Position numbers and translations under genes: made by a program
Notes under the pieces: generated by a model
Told to the model about the DNA's origin: nothing
Seen by the model: only the letters and a program-made list of their open reading frames with translations
The model's database searches: none
Source of the DNA: Adenophora triphylla var. japonica
Taxonomy: Eukaryota > Streptophyta > Magnoliopsida > Asterales > Campanulaceae
Assembly: GCA_022495995.1 (NCBI GenBank)
Contig: JAFEMH010001247.1
Coordinates: forward strand, 186,001-250,000
Direction of reading: 5' to 3'
DNA length: 64,000 nt
Shown: positions 1-37,025 of the stretch, piece by piece
Position numbering within the stretch: the first letter of the stretch is position 1
Layout: each line of letters opens with the position of its first letter

Positions 1-94
1 TTTGTCTTTTTTTTACAAATGAGTATTGGGGGTGGATTTACTTATTTTTTTCAAATTTATATACAATAGAATCAAGAGCAAATTTAGTTATTGG

Positions 95-198
95 AGTCGA
101 AGATCTCAAGGAAACATATAAATTTCATCTGTATCCCTAAAATGCAGTCGAAGATCTCAAGGAAAACATATAAATTTCATCTGTATCCCTAAAATGCA
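95..198. repeat. 51-bp tandem duplication
   Basis: Two adjacent copies of a ~51-bp unit starting AGTCGAAGATCTCAAGG (95 and 146) differ by about one base. No coding content is visible. Confidence 0.85.
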
Positions 199-871
199 TC
201 AAAATCCAAACTGCTCATTCTCTCTTTATTTTTTATTGTGTTTTCAACACAAGCCATTACTACTCCTTATCCATAAACAGAGAGCCAAAAAGAAAAACTG
301 AATTTGCAGCTTTGAGTGAGCGCCTAAAGCCTCACAATCATATCCAGACGCCTGCCAAGTGCCAGCATTTGAAACTCCAACTCTTTAACAAATCTCCATT
401 CTTCCTAATTGAACACATAAATATTCTTTCGTAGTTTGTTCTGTGATCCTTGGGAGTGTACTTTTCGAAGAACAGTCCAGGTATGCAGCTCAAATAAAAA
501 TGGGGAATACATGGTGGCGATGGGAAGAATAACAGTGATTCAGGGACAAAGGGGATGCCTTAAAGTTAAGTAGATAAAGGATACTCAATTCCAATGCTAA
601 TGTGAAAACTACAAGATGTCTTCCACGCTACGTAGAGCAAACACGGTGTAGTGCCCAAGACCTCACGATATCATAAATATATATAAGCACCCACTATTTA
701 AGTTACGTAAATAGGTGTTGAACATGTGGTGGAAAAGTGTTTATACACCCCATCTTAAAGACGTTCTTAAAGCTTGGGGAGCTATGTGAAATAATAGAAG
801 ACCAAAGCATAAGATGATTTAGCACTAAATCAGAAGCCAATGAAATTTGAGAAGACAAAAACATGGGATAC

Positions 872-937
872 CTGCTCAAACGATGACATGAATCGGTGCC
901 TTGGCTTGGTAAGGTCTTCAATTTCAGGATATTCAAT
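872..937 (-). pseudogene. Captured exon of splicing factor SF3A2 (SF3a66)
   Basis: The minus strand reads, between a CAG acceptor and a CAG|GTATCC donor, 22 codons including KPRHRFMSSFEQ. This segment is highly conserved in the SF3a 66-kDa subunit of the U2 snRNP, which helps branch-site recognition. Only this exon is recognisable, and no neighbouring SF3A2 exon was found in 1-1371. Both splice sites are preserved, so the capture was of genomic DNA, not cDNA. It sits in the Helitron with its 5' end at 1371 and in the same orientation. It is a fragment and cannot encode a functional subunit; chimeric transcription is possible but not shown. Confidence 0.7.
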
Positions 938-1149
938 CTGCAATTAAAGCCCATACCACTTATTAAATAAAGACTCAAATCAGATAAGTAATTGCAAGCC
1001 AAGCAGTGAATCAAGATAAGAGACAGATGCAAATCTAAGGATTTTAAGATCCTAACAAATCTCATCTAATCAAATCATAAACGGAGAAGAAAATTGAGAT
1101 TGTAGCTGAAAGGAAAACCCTAGAGGAAAAGCGATCGAAGGTTGAGAGT

Positions 1150-1207
1150 GTGTGCGTGTGAGAGAGAGAGAGAGAGAGAGGAGAGGGGAGAGGGAGAGGA
1201 GGAGGCG
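1150..1207. repeat. GA-rich microsatellite
   Basis: A (GA)n run followed by GAGAGGGGAGAGGG. It corresponds, inverted, to the CT-rich leader of the related Helitron at 25130-25270. Confidence 0.85.
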
Positions 1208-1371
1208 TTGTGGAAGATGGAGTGACGCCAGGAGCCCCGGAGAGAGATCGAAAATACCGCTCTAACCCATTGTAATTACAAATATGACTTGAACTCAAAT
1301 TACTTGTCTACCCTTAATTTGAGCGGGAAAATAAAGTGCTAAAATCACTTCAGCCATTATATTATAATAGA

Positions 1372-2144
1372 TTAAACAAAGCTAATTAATAAAAACATAA
1401 AACAACTTATCTTGATTGAAGAAAATCACAAAAACCCTAACTTTCTCTCTCTAACTTCTTGCCTCCCTTTGTTCTTCCCAAAATAATGATAACCCTAAAA
1501 ATGATAACATCTTTCTATTTATACAAAAAGGGAACAAGGCTGGCAAAGGAAAGAGATTGGGCCAAAAACTGAGGAAGCCCACACCAAAAACAAGGCAAGC
1601 CCAATCAAAAGACAAGGCAGCTGCTGGAAAGGTGGCCGGCCAAGGCTTGGACGCTGGAGAAAATGGCCTTGGAGCAAAAGGGGAATGGCCGGCCAAGGGC
1701 TCTGGGAAATGGCTTGGGCGCTTGGAAAAGGCCGAGCGCCGTATGGACTTGGGCGGCCGCCGTTTGGCCTCGGCCTTGGCCAAGGGCGCTGGGAAAATGG
1801 CTTGGGCGTCCGCCCCTTCGCTATGGGCGACCGCCGTATGGCCACGGCATGGCTAAGGGCGCTGGGCATTGGCGTTCACAGGATCAAACGGCGTTCGCCC
1901 AATCAAAATTTCCTCCTTCTTTAATTCCTTTCAAGCCCATTTGCTGAGAAAATCCCACTAGGTCCTTCCAACATTTCCGCTCCACTTTTTCTACTCTTTT
2001 CTTCAATCAAAATGGCCAAAACTCACCCATTTTCCTGTCTAACACAAACACTAACAAACACAAATCAAAAGCACTTTTTACTCAGGATTTCACAATAAAT
2101 AGAATTTTAGGGACATAATTTGGATGTAAAAAATACATCCATCA
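1372..2144 (-). repeat. 3' LTR of the Athila-like element (interrupted by the Helitron at 1371)
   Basis: Read on the minus strand it starts TGATGGATGTATTTTTTAC next to a polypurine tract and contains a TATA-like TATAAATA near 1519. A GC-rich block at 1620-1915 carries modules such as GGGCGACCGCC and GGCGTTCGCCC. Only its first ~95 bp recur at 5942-6035. The distal end is undefined because a Helitron is inserted at 1371. Confidence 0.55.
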
Positions 2145-2158
2145 AATACCCCCAAACC
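2145..2158 (-). promoter_or_regulatory. Polypurine tract
   Basis: The minus strand reads AGGTTTGGGGGTATT immediately before the inferred LTR start TGATGG. This is the expected place and composition for plus-strand priming of an LTR element. Confidence 0.6.
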
Positions 2159-3384
2159 TATCTTTTGCTCGACCCCGAGTAAAACACAACACCACAAAGC
2201 TAAACGATGATTACTAGAAAGCAAACAACAATAAAAAGATTAACCCAAAGTTTTTGTGTTGTCCAAAATGCCATAGGTTTGCCAAAAAGAAAGTCTCAGA
2301 AACCTCACCAAGAAGACCAAAGATAGGGTGATAGTCATGAAAAAGAACTTCCAAACACATTGAAGCACTCAACCTTTGATTTCCATCTTAGCCGGTAATG
2401 TGGAAGTGATGTTGTGGATCATTGTTACCAACCTAAATTCCTTTATAGATTCGTTTTGTCATGTTCTAACTCAAAAGAGGATGATGATGCACTAACGCAC
2501 AAGAAAGGTGTCCATAGGCACTCTTGCACAATTGCTAACCCGGTTAACTCATATTGGGGACACGGCTTAGGAAGTTCACTACATTACATCAATGCCTCAA
2601 TACAAAACTCTTCCTTGGCCTCTACACAAATACTCAAAGATAGGGGGACAAGTTGAACAACTAAACATATTATTTGTGTCACGTAGGTACAAGAATGTTT
2701 AATCATTCTCGGAGCGGGAATCGGTACCAAGGGATTTTTTTTTATTTTATTTATTTATTTATTTATTTATTTTTTCATCCTTGCCATTCCTTTTCTCTTC
2801 TTAACATGACACTTATTCTCTCTTTTTTTTTTATATATATATACATAACTTGATACTTGCCCCCATTACAATACAATACGAGATTTCCTAAGTTGACCAA
2901 CTCAAGCCATGCCCCAATATTTATTAACCTAATGACTTGATATTAACAATTGTGCAATTATGTTCTAGCAACCCCGAAAATGACAAAATGATCCTATAAA
3001 AGTACTTAGGTCAAATGACAAGGATCCAAAAAAAATGAAAGTGGAGTTGTGATGGTGCGACTAAGGTTCAAATGATTCAATGTGCTTTCAATTCCCATCA
3101 TGATAATACACACAAAAAAAAAACAATGGCAACACAAAATACAGCTCTCAATCATCATAGACTTCAATGGCAAACCACCAAATTTAGCAAAATGGACAAC
3201 ATTTTTTTTTTTTTATATAACTAACACTACTTTAAACTACACTAGCATAATGATAGCATGGTGGTGATAGTAGATAAAGAGCAAAACCAATCAAATGAGC
3301 ACCCACACCCCCAAACCTAAATTATGCATTGACCCCAATGCACGTAAACATGGAAAGTAAAAAGGGCGGGTGTACCTCAATCAA
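2159..3384. other. Non-coding interior of the Athila-like element
   Basis: AT-rich sequence with homopolymer runs (T-rich at ~2736-2775 and ~2820-2840) and a second CCCCCAAACCT tract near 3310. No supported gene; the short ORFs here resemble nothing. Confidence 0.5.
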
Positions 3385-4674
3385 TTACTGGGGCGGGGGA
3401 AACGGAGGAGCTTGCTGGCTAAAGTATTGTTGAAGGAGACTCTCTTGGCGGGCCCAATGAGCTTGGGCATCCGCAGATTGTTGGGCCCTCCAAGCTTGGG
3501 CCTCCGCCGATTCTTGTGCCCTCCAAGCTTGGGCATCCGCAGATTCTTGTGCCCTCCACGCACGGGCCACCTCGAACTCGGACGCTTGTCTTTGATTCAT
3601 CCCGCTAACCTCCACCCTCAATTCCCCGAACTCCCCCCTCAAAAGAGATAATTGAGAGCTCATCTCCGCTCTCCACGCTTCTTCTCTCTCCCTATCGGGA
3701 CCCTCATCTCCAAACTCGCTTTCCTCCTCCTCACTCTCTTCTTCTTCCTCGACCACTTTCTTTCTTTTAGAGGACCCCTCCCCGCTCTGTTTTGGGTGGC
3801 TCTTCTCTACAAAAGTTTTCACATTAATCATTCCCGGACACTTCAAATCCTTGTTCACTCCCCCTCCGGTCATATTCACTTTCCCTTTGGCACACAAAGC
3901 GGTGATCAACAGGGGAAAGTTGAAGTTGGACTGGCTTAAATTACCCGCCGTTCGCTTAATTTCATCATGAATGACCCGGCCGGTATCAACATATTCCCCC
4001 TGCCATAACAAATGCAAAAGCAATGCCCGCTTCCAGTTCACTTCATGATCATGCCCACTCGGCAAGATCCTTTCACAAATAAAGCGGTGCAAGAACTTCA
4101 AAGACCTGGGCAGATCACACGACTTTGCCACTTTCCCTTTGGCCACCACTTTTGGGTCAAGAGTTCCGAAAGTGGGAACAATCAAATCCTTCATCGTCGA
4201 TTTCCAATTATTTCTGTTGACTGATTTCAACGCTTTAGTGAATTGACATTCCCTAGTTGGAGTGTCACTTTCCATTTTAAAAAACTTGTTGATCGTCTCC
4301 ACAGAATAATCAACATTTTTGCTTCGGACTCGGGATTTCTGATCGTCCCCTAACATTATTAGCTCAGCAGCATTTGCGTAGAATTCTCTCACCAAAATAG
4401 TAGACCCGGCATTGAGAAGCTTGGCTCCGAGATGTTGCCATTTGTACCTTGCCACAATGTCATCAAGGTCCATTCCGGTAAAATCAAAACCCGGCTCAAC
4501 ATTCATTTTTACAGTCTCCCAAGACCCGAAATGGTCCTCGGCCATAGCTCCCACAAATTTCGATTTATCCCTAGGTGGAAGACCCGGGGGAATGGGTTTG
4601 CTAGCTTTTTGCAATTTACTCATGTTGTTTACCAAGTCCCAACAAATAAAATGCAAAGAGAGGGAGAAATTCAA
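3385..4674 (-). CDS. Putative plant transposon protein (Athila-type ORF)
   Basis: An uninterrupted 429-residue ORF. The first ~20 residues before an internal Met (MSKLQK) may not be translated. Residues ~60-270 look like the putative plant transposon protein domain found in Athila-type elements, with features such as VREFYANAAEL and VDYSVETINKFF. A basic-acidic linker follows (KRKK then a run of glutamates, ~315-335). The tail is a repeated, probably coiled-coil region with AWRAQESADAQ units (~370-415) and a proline-rich end. The function of this ORF is unknown; it sits where an env-like gene would be. It shows no frameshift although gag-pol is gone, suggesting recent loss of the rest or a young non-autonomous derivative. 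Confidence 0.6.
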   Translation of the reverse strand: MNFSLSLHFICWDLVNNMSKLQKASKPIPPGLPPRDKSKFVGAMAEDHFGSWETVKMNVEPGFDFTGMDLDDIVARYKWQHLGAKLLNAGSTILVREFYANAAELIMLGDDQKSRVRSKNVDYSVETINKFFKMESDTPTRECQFTKALKSVNRNNWKSTMKDLIVPTFGTLDPKVVAKGKVAKSCDLPRSLKFLHRFICERILPSGHDHEVNWKRALLLHLLWQGEYVDTGRVIHDEIKRTAGNLSQSNFNFPLLITALCAKGKVNMTGGGVNKDLKCPGMINVKTFVEKSHPKQSGEGSSKRKKVVEEEEESEEEESEFGDEGPDREREEAWRAEMSSQLSLLRGEFGELRVEVSGMNQRQASEFEVARAWRAQESADAQAWRAQESAEAQAWRAQQSADAQAHWARQESLLQQYFSQQAPPFPPPQ

Positions 4675-5941
4675 GTCTTACAAATATCCGCCGGAAAAAG
4701 ATGCCGGAATTTGGCCGGAAAAATCGCCGGAGTGGAAGGAGATGACCGGAAACAATGGAGTTCTTCAAGAGCACACCCAACCCACAAAAATCGCCCACCA
4801 AGTCTTCAATTTTCGAATTAAACCACCCTTCAATCTTCAAAAACCCTAACTTCAAAATTTTTCAAATTCCTCTTCACATCACCCACACTTAATCATGAAA
4901 TGGGTCTTAAAAGCTCAAGGATAGAGGCGGATTTGGGTGGGGAAGTAATTTTTGAGGTTTTAAAATGGTGATTTGGGATGGAGATGTGGTGATTTTAGAG
5001 AGATGGTGAGGTGGGTTTTGGTGTTTTTAGTGAGAGAGAGAGCTGATGAGTGACTGAGAGGAGAGAGAGAGTGAAACGCCCAAGGGTTTTGGATAATTTT
5101 GACCGGTCAAGAATCAAAGGGCGACCGCCCATGGAGAAACGGCGACCGCCGTATGGTCTCGGCAATGGGTAGGGCGCTGGGCAGTGGCTAAGGGCGTTCG
5201 CCCATTGGGGCTTGAGTGGGGGAAGGGCGTTCGCCCATGGAGGAACGGCGAGCGCCGTATGGCCTCGGCCTACCTATTGGCGCTGGGGAAAGAAGGTTGG
5301 GCGTTCGCCCATTCATTTTTTTTTTTTCCAGAAAGACTTAGAATTTCTGCATATCACCAAACAACAACCCAAGCATCATACCCATTTATTTGCAAAAAAA
5401 AAAACCTTAACAAAACTGAAAGACATAAATTTGGAACATGACACAACATTTTAAATTTTCCTACTCCAACTAGCTATTACTACAACTAACATTACCAAAA
5501 ATTTGACCGCACCGAAGTTGCCTACGTCCCCATTACAATGAGCGAACTACTCAATGAAATGAGTTCAGGTCACCGTAGTTCGAACCCTTCCCCTCAATAA
5601 ATGAGAGGAAGACACAATTTGACTCCATTTTTTTTTAATTTTTTTTAGATAAAAATTCTACCACCCCCAAACCTAAATATTGCTATGTCCTCATGGCATA
5701 AAAACCAAAAGAAAGCAGAATTCAAATTCGGGAGGGGATGCGATGAAAAGTAAACAACATAAAATTAAAAAAAATGAAATTAAAACAAAAAGTAATTAAA
5801 ATCATACCATGTTGGGGTGTCTCCCAACAAGCGCTTTATTTTTGGTCGTTTAGCTCGACGGCAAGCCCAAAAGAATTAGTTGACCCCTTCCGGGTCAACA
5901 AGATCCACAACTTCCAAATCCTCATTAATTGATACCCATTC
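4675..5941. other. Non-coding interior with GGGCG-NN-CGCCC modules
   Basis: No supported gene. At 5119-5320 there are four copies of a 12-bp inverted module, GGGCGACCGCCC or GGGCGTTCGCCC, usually followed by ATGG, interspersed with GGCGACCGCCG variants. The small plus-strand ORFs here are products of this GC-rich repeat. A third CCCCCAAACCT tract lies at ~5666. Confidence 0.6.
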
Positions 5942-6035
5942 AAAACACAAACACTAACAAACACAAATTAAAAGCACTTTTTACTCAGGATTTCACAATA
6001 AATAGAATTTTAGGGACATAATTTGAATGTAAAAA
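5942..6035 (-). repeat. LTR stub (right end of the Athila-like remnant)
   Basis: About 95 bp match 2041-2135 almost perfectly (ACACAAACACTAACAAACAC onward). The rest of this LTR is absent. Confidence 0.7.
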
Positions 6036-6201
6036 ATACATAAATTATAGTCACAGAGAATATACTCATCCTAAAAAATACCATGACTAAAATCATAATA
6101 TCGAATATGAATTCCAAATGTAAAACCTAGTCCTTAAATTAATTTCATGCCCCCTTTCCTAAGGTGCATGAAGACATACCATTCCATATAAATAAATAAC
6201 T

Positions 6202-33972
<27,771 letters not shown>

Positions 33973-34536
33973 CTACATTACACAAAAAAACAAAATTACT
34001 TATGGACCGAAGGGGGGTGAATGGAAAACTAAAATAATAATACCAATATTGTTTATAAATCTGACAAAAATGTGAATTATGAATTGAATTGCTTAAAATA
34101 TAAATACGATCAACAAATATTGAAAAGTCTGCCCAACACCATGATCTGTGAACCATACTGTATCACAATTGTCAAAGCATCCGGTTGATACTTTTCATGT
34201 CAAAGCATCCGGTTGATACTTTTCAAGCCCGTTAATATTCATTTACACTTTGATGATCGTTACAATTATAGAACCTGCTATTTTAGTCCCCTATGTTGTT
34301 CTGCAACAATAGAAAAGAACATTCTTACCTTTTCTTTTTCACAAAAGTTCAAGGTAAAATATTTCTTATGTATCATATTTTACCCTCATAAACGGTTCTA
34401 ACAAAACCCCAATTGATAATAGCTAAAACCACTTCCGTCTAGGGATATGCCCATCATTACATTTTCAAGTTAGTTGCCGTAGAACAAAATTCAAATCATT
34501 AGTTTGTGAACTAACCAGAGATTATGGAGGCAGTAT
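33973..34536. other. Upstream NOL10 intron, first exon not found
   Basis: The exon at 33972 starts with two bases of a split codon, so at least one upstream exon is required. Nothing resembling the expected N-terminus is seen here. A 28-bp tandem duplication (GTCAAAGCATCCGGTTGATA) lies near 34160-34210. Confidence 0.5.
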
Positions 34537-34607
34537 TACTCCCTCCGTCAAAAAACAAGTATTGAATTCAGTGTTCTAAAACGCGGCCTAGGCGGCCACC
34601 TAGGCGT

Positions 34608-35937
34608 AGTGCTGTCAAACGGGCTGGGTCGGGCCAGCCTGGCCCAAGCCCACAGAATTTCACTTAATGACGGGCCGGGCCTAAACATTGGTGGGCCTAG
34701 TAAAAGTCAAGTCCGGCCCATGTGAACATCGGGCCTTCGGGCCTATGATTAGCAATGACAAAAATGGCATACTATTAGCTTATACAAATAAACTTATTGG
34801 TGATTACTTATGGCCTAAACTAAAGATTGAATCTTGCAGCAAATAATTGCAAATTAATCCAACATTTCAACAGGCAAAACACCGTAAGCATTCAATATGC
34901 AAAGTTCAAAACACACTTACTTTATTACACATAAGAAACTCATTCTGTATGTCTCAGTAGCTAGACTATATGTCCATAACACAGAGCTTGGATCAAGCAG
35001 TACCCCCGCCAAAAAGTATAGACTAGACAATAATAATTATTAATAACACATTCTCAGCACTCAATAAAACACAGCAGTCAGCAAGCGGTAAGAGAGCATT
35101 CAGATAATTATTTAAATCTGAGATTGAAGAGAATCCAGCAAAATAAAAAAATAAAAAAATAAAAAATAAAAACGAGAAGAAATATAACACGCAAATCTAA
35201 ACTGGATTGAAATCCATAAAACTCAAGCTGATTTAAAAACACAATTTAATGAATCTAACACAGCAAGCGATTAAAAAAAAAATTGTAATTAGAGAAATGA
35301 CTTTGGATTCAACAAATTTCAAAATGATTGAACGTGAGAGGATCTGAGAAATAAGTTGTTACATAAAATTTCAAGGGAGCTGAGAGCATCAACCATGGCA
35401 ACATTAGTGATGTTGGCAGGGATTTTGTTGAGCTTTCAAAGAGCTTGAAGCTCTCTCCTTGCTAGGGTTTGAAAATCCATTTGAATTTGAGGGAAATGGG
35501 AAAGGGAACGAAATTGAGAAATTTGCTGTGGCAATTCGAATGAGATTCAGATAAGTGAGATAGGCGCTGTGTTTAGAGGAATAATTTGAGAGACAGAGAC
35601 AGAGAGAGAGAGTAAGGCCGTAAGGTACCTGTGGCTGTGGGTTGCGACGCCATGGCTGTGGAGGTGGAGGCGGCGGCGGTGAGAAGAGAGAGAAAGGCGA
35701 GATGGAGAGATCGAAGAAGAGAACTGAGTGAGCGCCCTAGAAAGTTTGTGTTTGGTCGGCCGGACTTGCTTTTCGGGCTTTTCATCATGTTCTGGGCCGT
35801 ATGATTCCATGGGCTTATCAGGCCGAGCCAAAGAGTCTCGGTTTTTTTCGGGTCTTTTAATTTGAGGCTCAGGTCCTTAAAAAATTGGGTGGGCTAGACC
35901 GGGCCTATGGGTCGGGTTCGATTTTGACAGCTCTAGA
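34608..35937. mobile_element. hAT-like TIR element with captured gene fragment
   Basis: AGTGCTGTCAAACGGGCTGG at the left faces TCGGGTTCGATTTTGACAGC at the right. The flanks CTAGGCGT and CTAGACGA could be a decayed 8-bp target duplication. No transposase is present. The interior carries a minus-strand gene fragment (35361-35655). Confidence 0.55.
35361..35655 (-). pseudogene. Captured 5' exons of an unidentified plant gene
   Basis: On the minus strand one exon-like segment begins ATGGCGTCGCAACCC (35655) and ends at a GTACC donor. Downstream, from the ATG at 35480, the frame reads MDFQTLARRELQAL, TGA, KLNKIPANITNVAMVDALSS. The RRELQ-L-K-NKIPAN-TN-AM pattern recurs at the start of a plant protein family I recognise by pattern but cannot name. 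The in-frame TGA at 35436-35438 makes this copy defective. It sits wholly inside the hAT-like element. Confidence 0.5.
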
Positions 35938-36037
35938 CGATCGCAATTTTCTTCATGTCGGGCAGATTAGGCGTTCGATGCCTAGGCGGGGATTAGGCGG
36001 CCTAGGCGGAGGTGAGTAAGAAGAGTAGAAGACTAAC

Positions 36038-36420
36038 CTGAAATAGTCGGAGGTGGTGGGTTGAAATTGCCGGAGTGTTATACCATAGAGATTGACGCCG
36101 GACTTGAGAGTGAGAGTAAGAGGCGTCGCCGTGAATGCTCCAGTGGCGGTGGTGGTGGTAGTGGTGGGGTTGTAGGAGAGTTAGAGGGAAGAGACAGAGG
36201 GGAAACTGGTGCGGAGAGAGAGTGAGAGGTTTGAAGTGTTATCAGTGGTAGAGAAGGCGGAGAGGAAAGGGGGACAGCTTGAATGAAGAATGAAGAAGTA
36301 AGGAAGAAGGAGATAAAGGAAGAGAGAGAAAGTAGGGTTTGGACCGTTTGCCTGGGAATGGGAATGGGCTTTTTTGAGGGTGGGTTGGGTGGGTTTTGGG
36401 TTTGTAATAGATTTTCTTTT
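36038..36420 (-). other. Exon-like segment of unknown origin
   Basis: The minus strand is GC-rich, open in one frame (LTLKSGVNLYGITLRQF) and ends at TATTTCAG|GTTAGTC, so it resembles a first exon with leader. It has no ATG in that frame, and I do not recognise it. Confidence 0.3.
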
Positions 36421-36602
36421 AATTAAAATAATTATCTTAATATTAATATGTTATTGATAAATTTCAAATGTGTATCATTTATACTAACTTATTCCAAACT
36501 TTGTACAAATTTAAATTTTTGGATAGCAATTTTATTTTGTATAAAAAATATTATTTACTTTTGACAAATAATAAAAATAAGTGGCACTATTTTTTAGATA
36601 TA

Positions 36603-36900
36603 TATACTCCCTCCGTCCCGCCAAGAGTGTCACCCTTTTAGGGGTGGCACGCAAATTAAGAAAAAATGTGAAAAGAAAAAATGTTGTGAGTGTAAATTGA
36701 AAATAGGAGAGAGAATTAGTGGAGGAAATAGTGAATTTTAAAAGTGTTGTGAGTGTAGAGGAGAGAGAATTAGTGGAGGGAATAGTGGATGGGATAATAG
36801 AATATTAATAAAATATTTCCTTTTTAGGAAAGGGTGACGCTTCAAACGGGACACCATTTTGGGTAAAAAGTGACGCTTCGAGTGGGACGGAGGGAGTATA
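36603..36900. mobile_element. MITE (TACTCCCTCCGTCCC type)
   Basis: TATATACTCCCTCCGTCCCG faces AGTGGGACGGAGGGAGTATA; the core is non-coding. Confidence 0.8.
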
Positions 36901-37025
36901 AATTTATGAAATATATTAAAAATTTATCTAATTTCTCGGTCCCGCCTAGGCCCCGCTTAGGCCCCTAGGCGTCAGGCCCGACTCCACCGCCTAGCATCCG
37001 CCTAACGCTTTTTAGAACCTTGGCT

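Larger units (their letters stand above)
1..1371 (-). mobile_element. Helitron, 5' end at 1371, continuing past the window start
   Basis: On the minus strand the element starts TCTATTATAATATAATGGC directly after an A, the usual A|TC Helitron 5' boundary. The first ~230 bp (1140-1371) match, in inverse orientation, the start of the 8-kb Helitron at 24963-25190, including the CCCGCTCAAATTA and CTGGCGTCACTCCATC blocks and the CT-rich tract. No 3' hairpin plus CTAG is seen, so the 3' end lies before position 1 or was lost. It carries one captured exon (872-937). Protein-coding capacity of its own is not visible. Confidence 0.7.
1372..6035 (-). mobile_element. Athila-like Ty3/gypsy retrotransposon remnant
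   Basis: A segment related to an LTR is present at both ends (1372-2144 and 5942-6035), sharing about 95 bp that starts near GTATTTTTTACAT in minus orientation. A polypurine tract lies just outside the left copy. The interior holds one long minus-strand ORF (3385-4674) of the putative plant transposon protein type, and no gag, protease, RT or integrase. The interior repeats CCCCCAAACCT-type tracts at ~2151, ~3307 and ~5663. The right LTR is only a stub, so the element is deleted. The right boundary coincides with the point where homology between the two NOL10 copies starts (6036 and 44070). Assignment to Athila rests on the ORF type and layout only. Confidence 0.55.
34567..37018. mobile_element. 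TIR element with CCTAGGCG-rich termini, containing nested elements
   Basis: GTGTTCTAAAACGCGGCCTA at the left faces GCCTAACGCTTTTTAGAACC at the right, a pair typical of plant MITE-like hAT relatives with CTAGGCG-rich subtermini. Between them are a second TIR element (34608-35937), a gene-like segment (35990-36420) and a MITE (36603-36900). Exact termini and target duplication could not be fixed. Confidence 0.45.

Noticed and set aside
1451..1947. Overlapping ORFs on both strands
   Set aside because: All frames are open because of the GC-rich LTR repeat with GGGCG and GGCCAAGG modules; none looks like a protein.
36038..36420. Missing first exon of NOL10
   Set aside because: A donor is present, but the translation does not resemble the expected N-terminus and it has no in-frame ATG.
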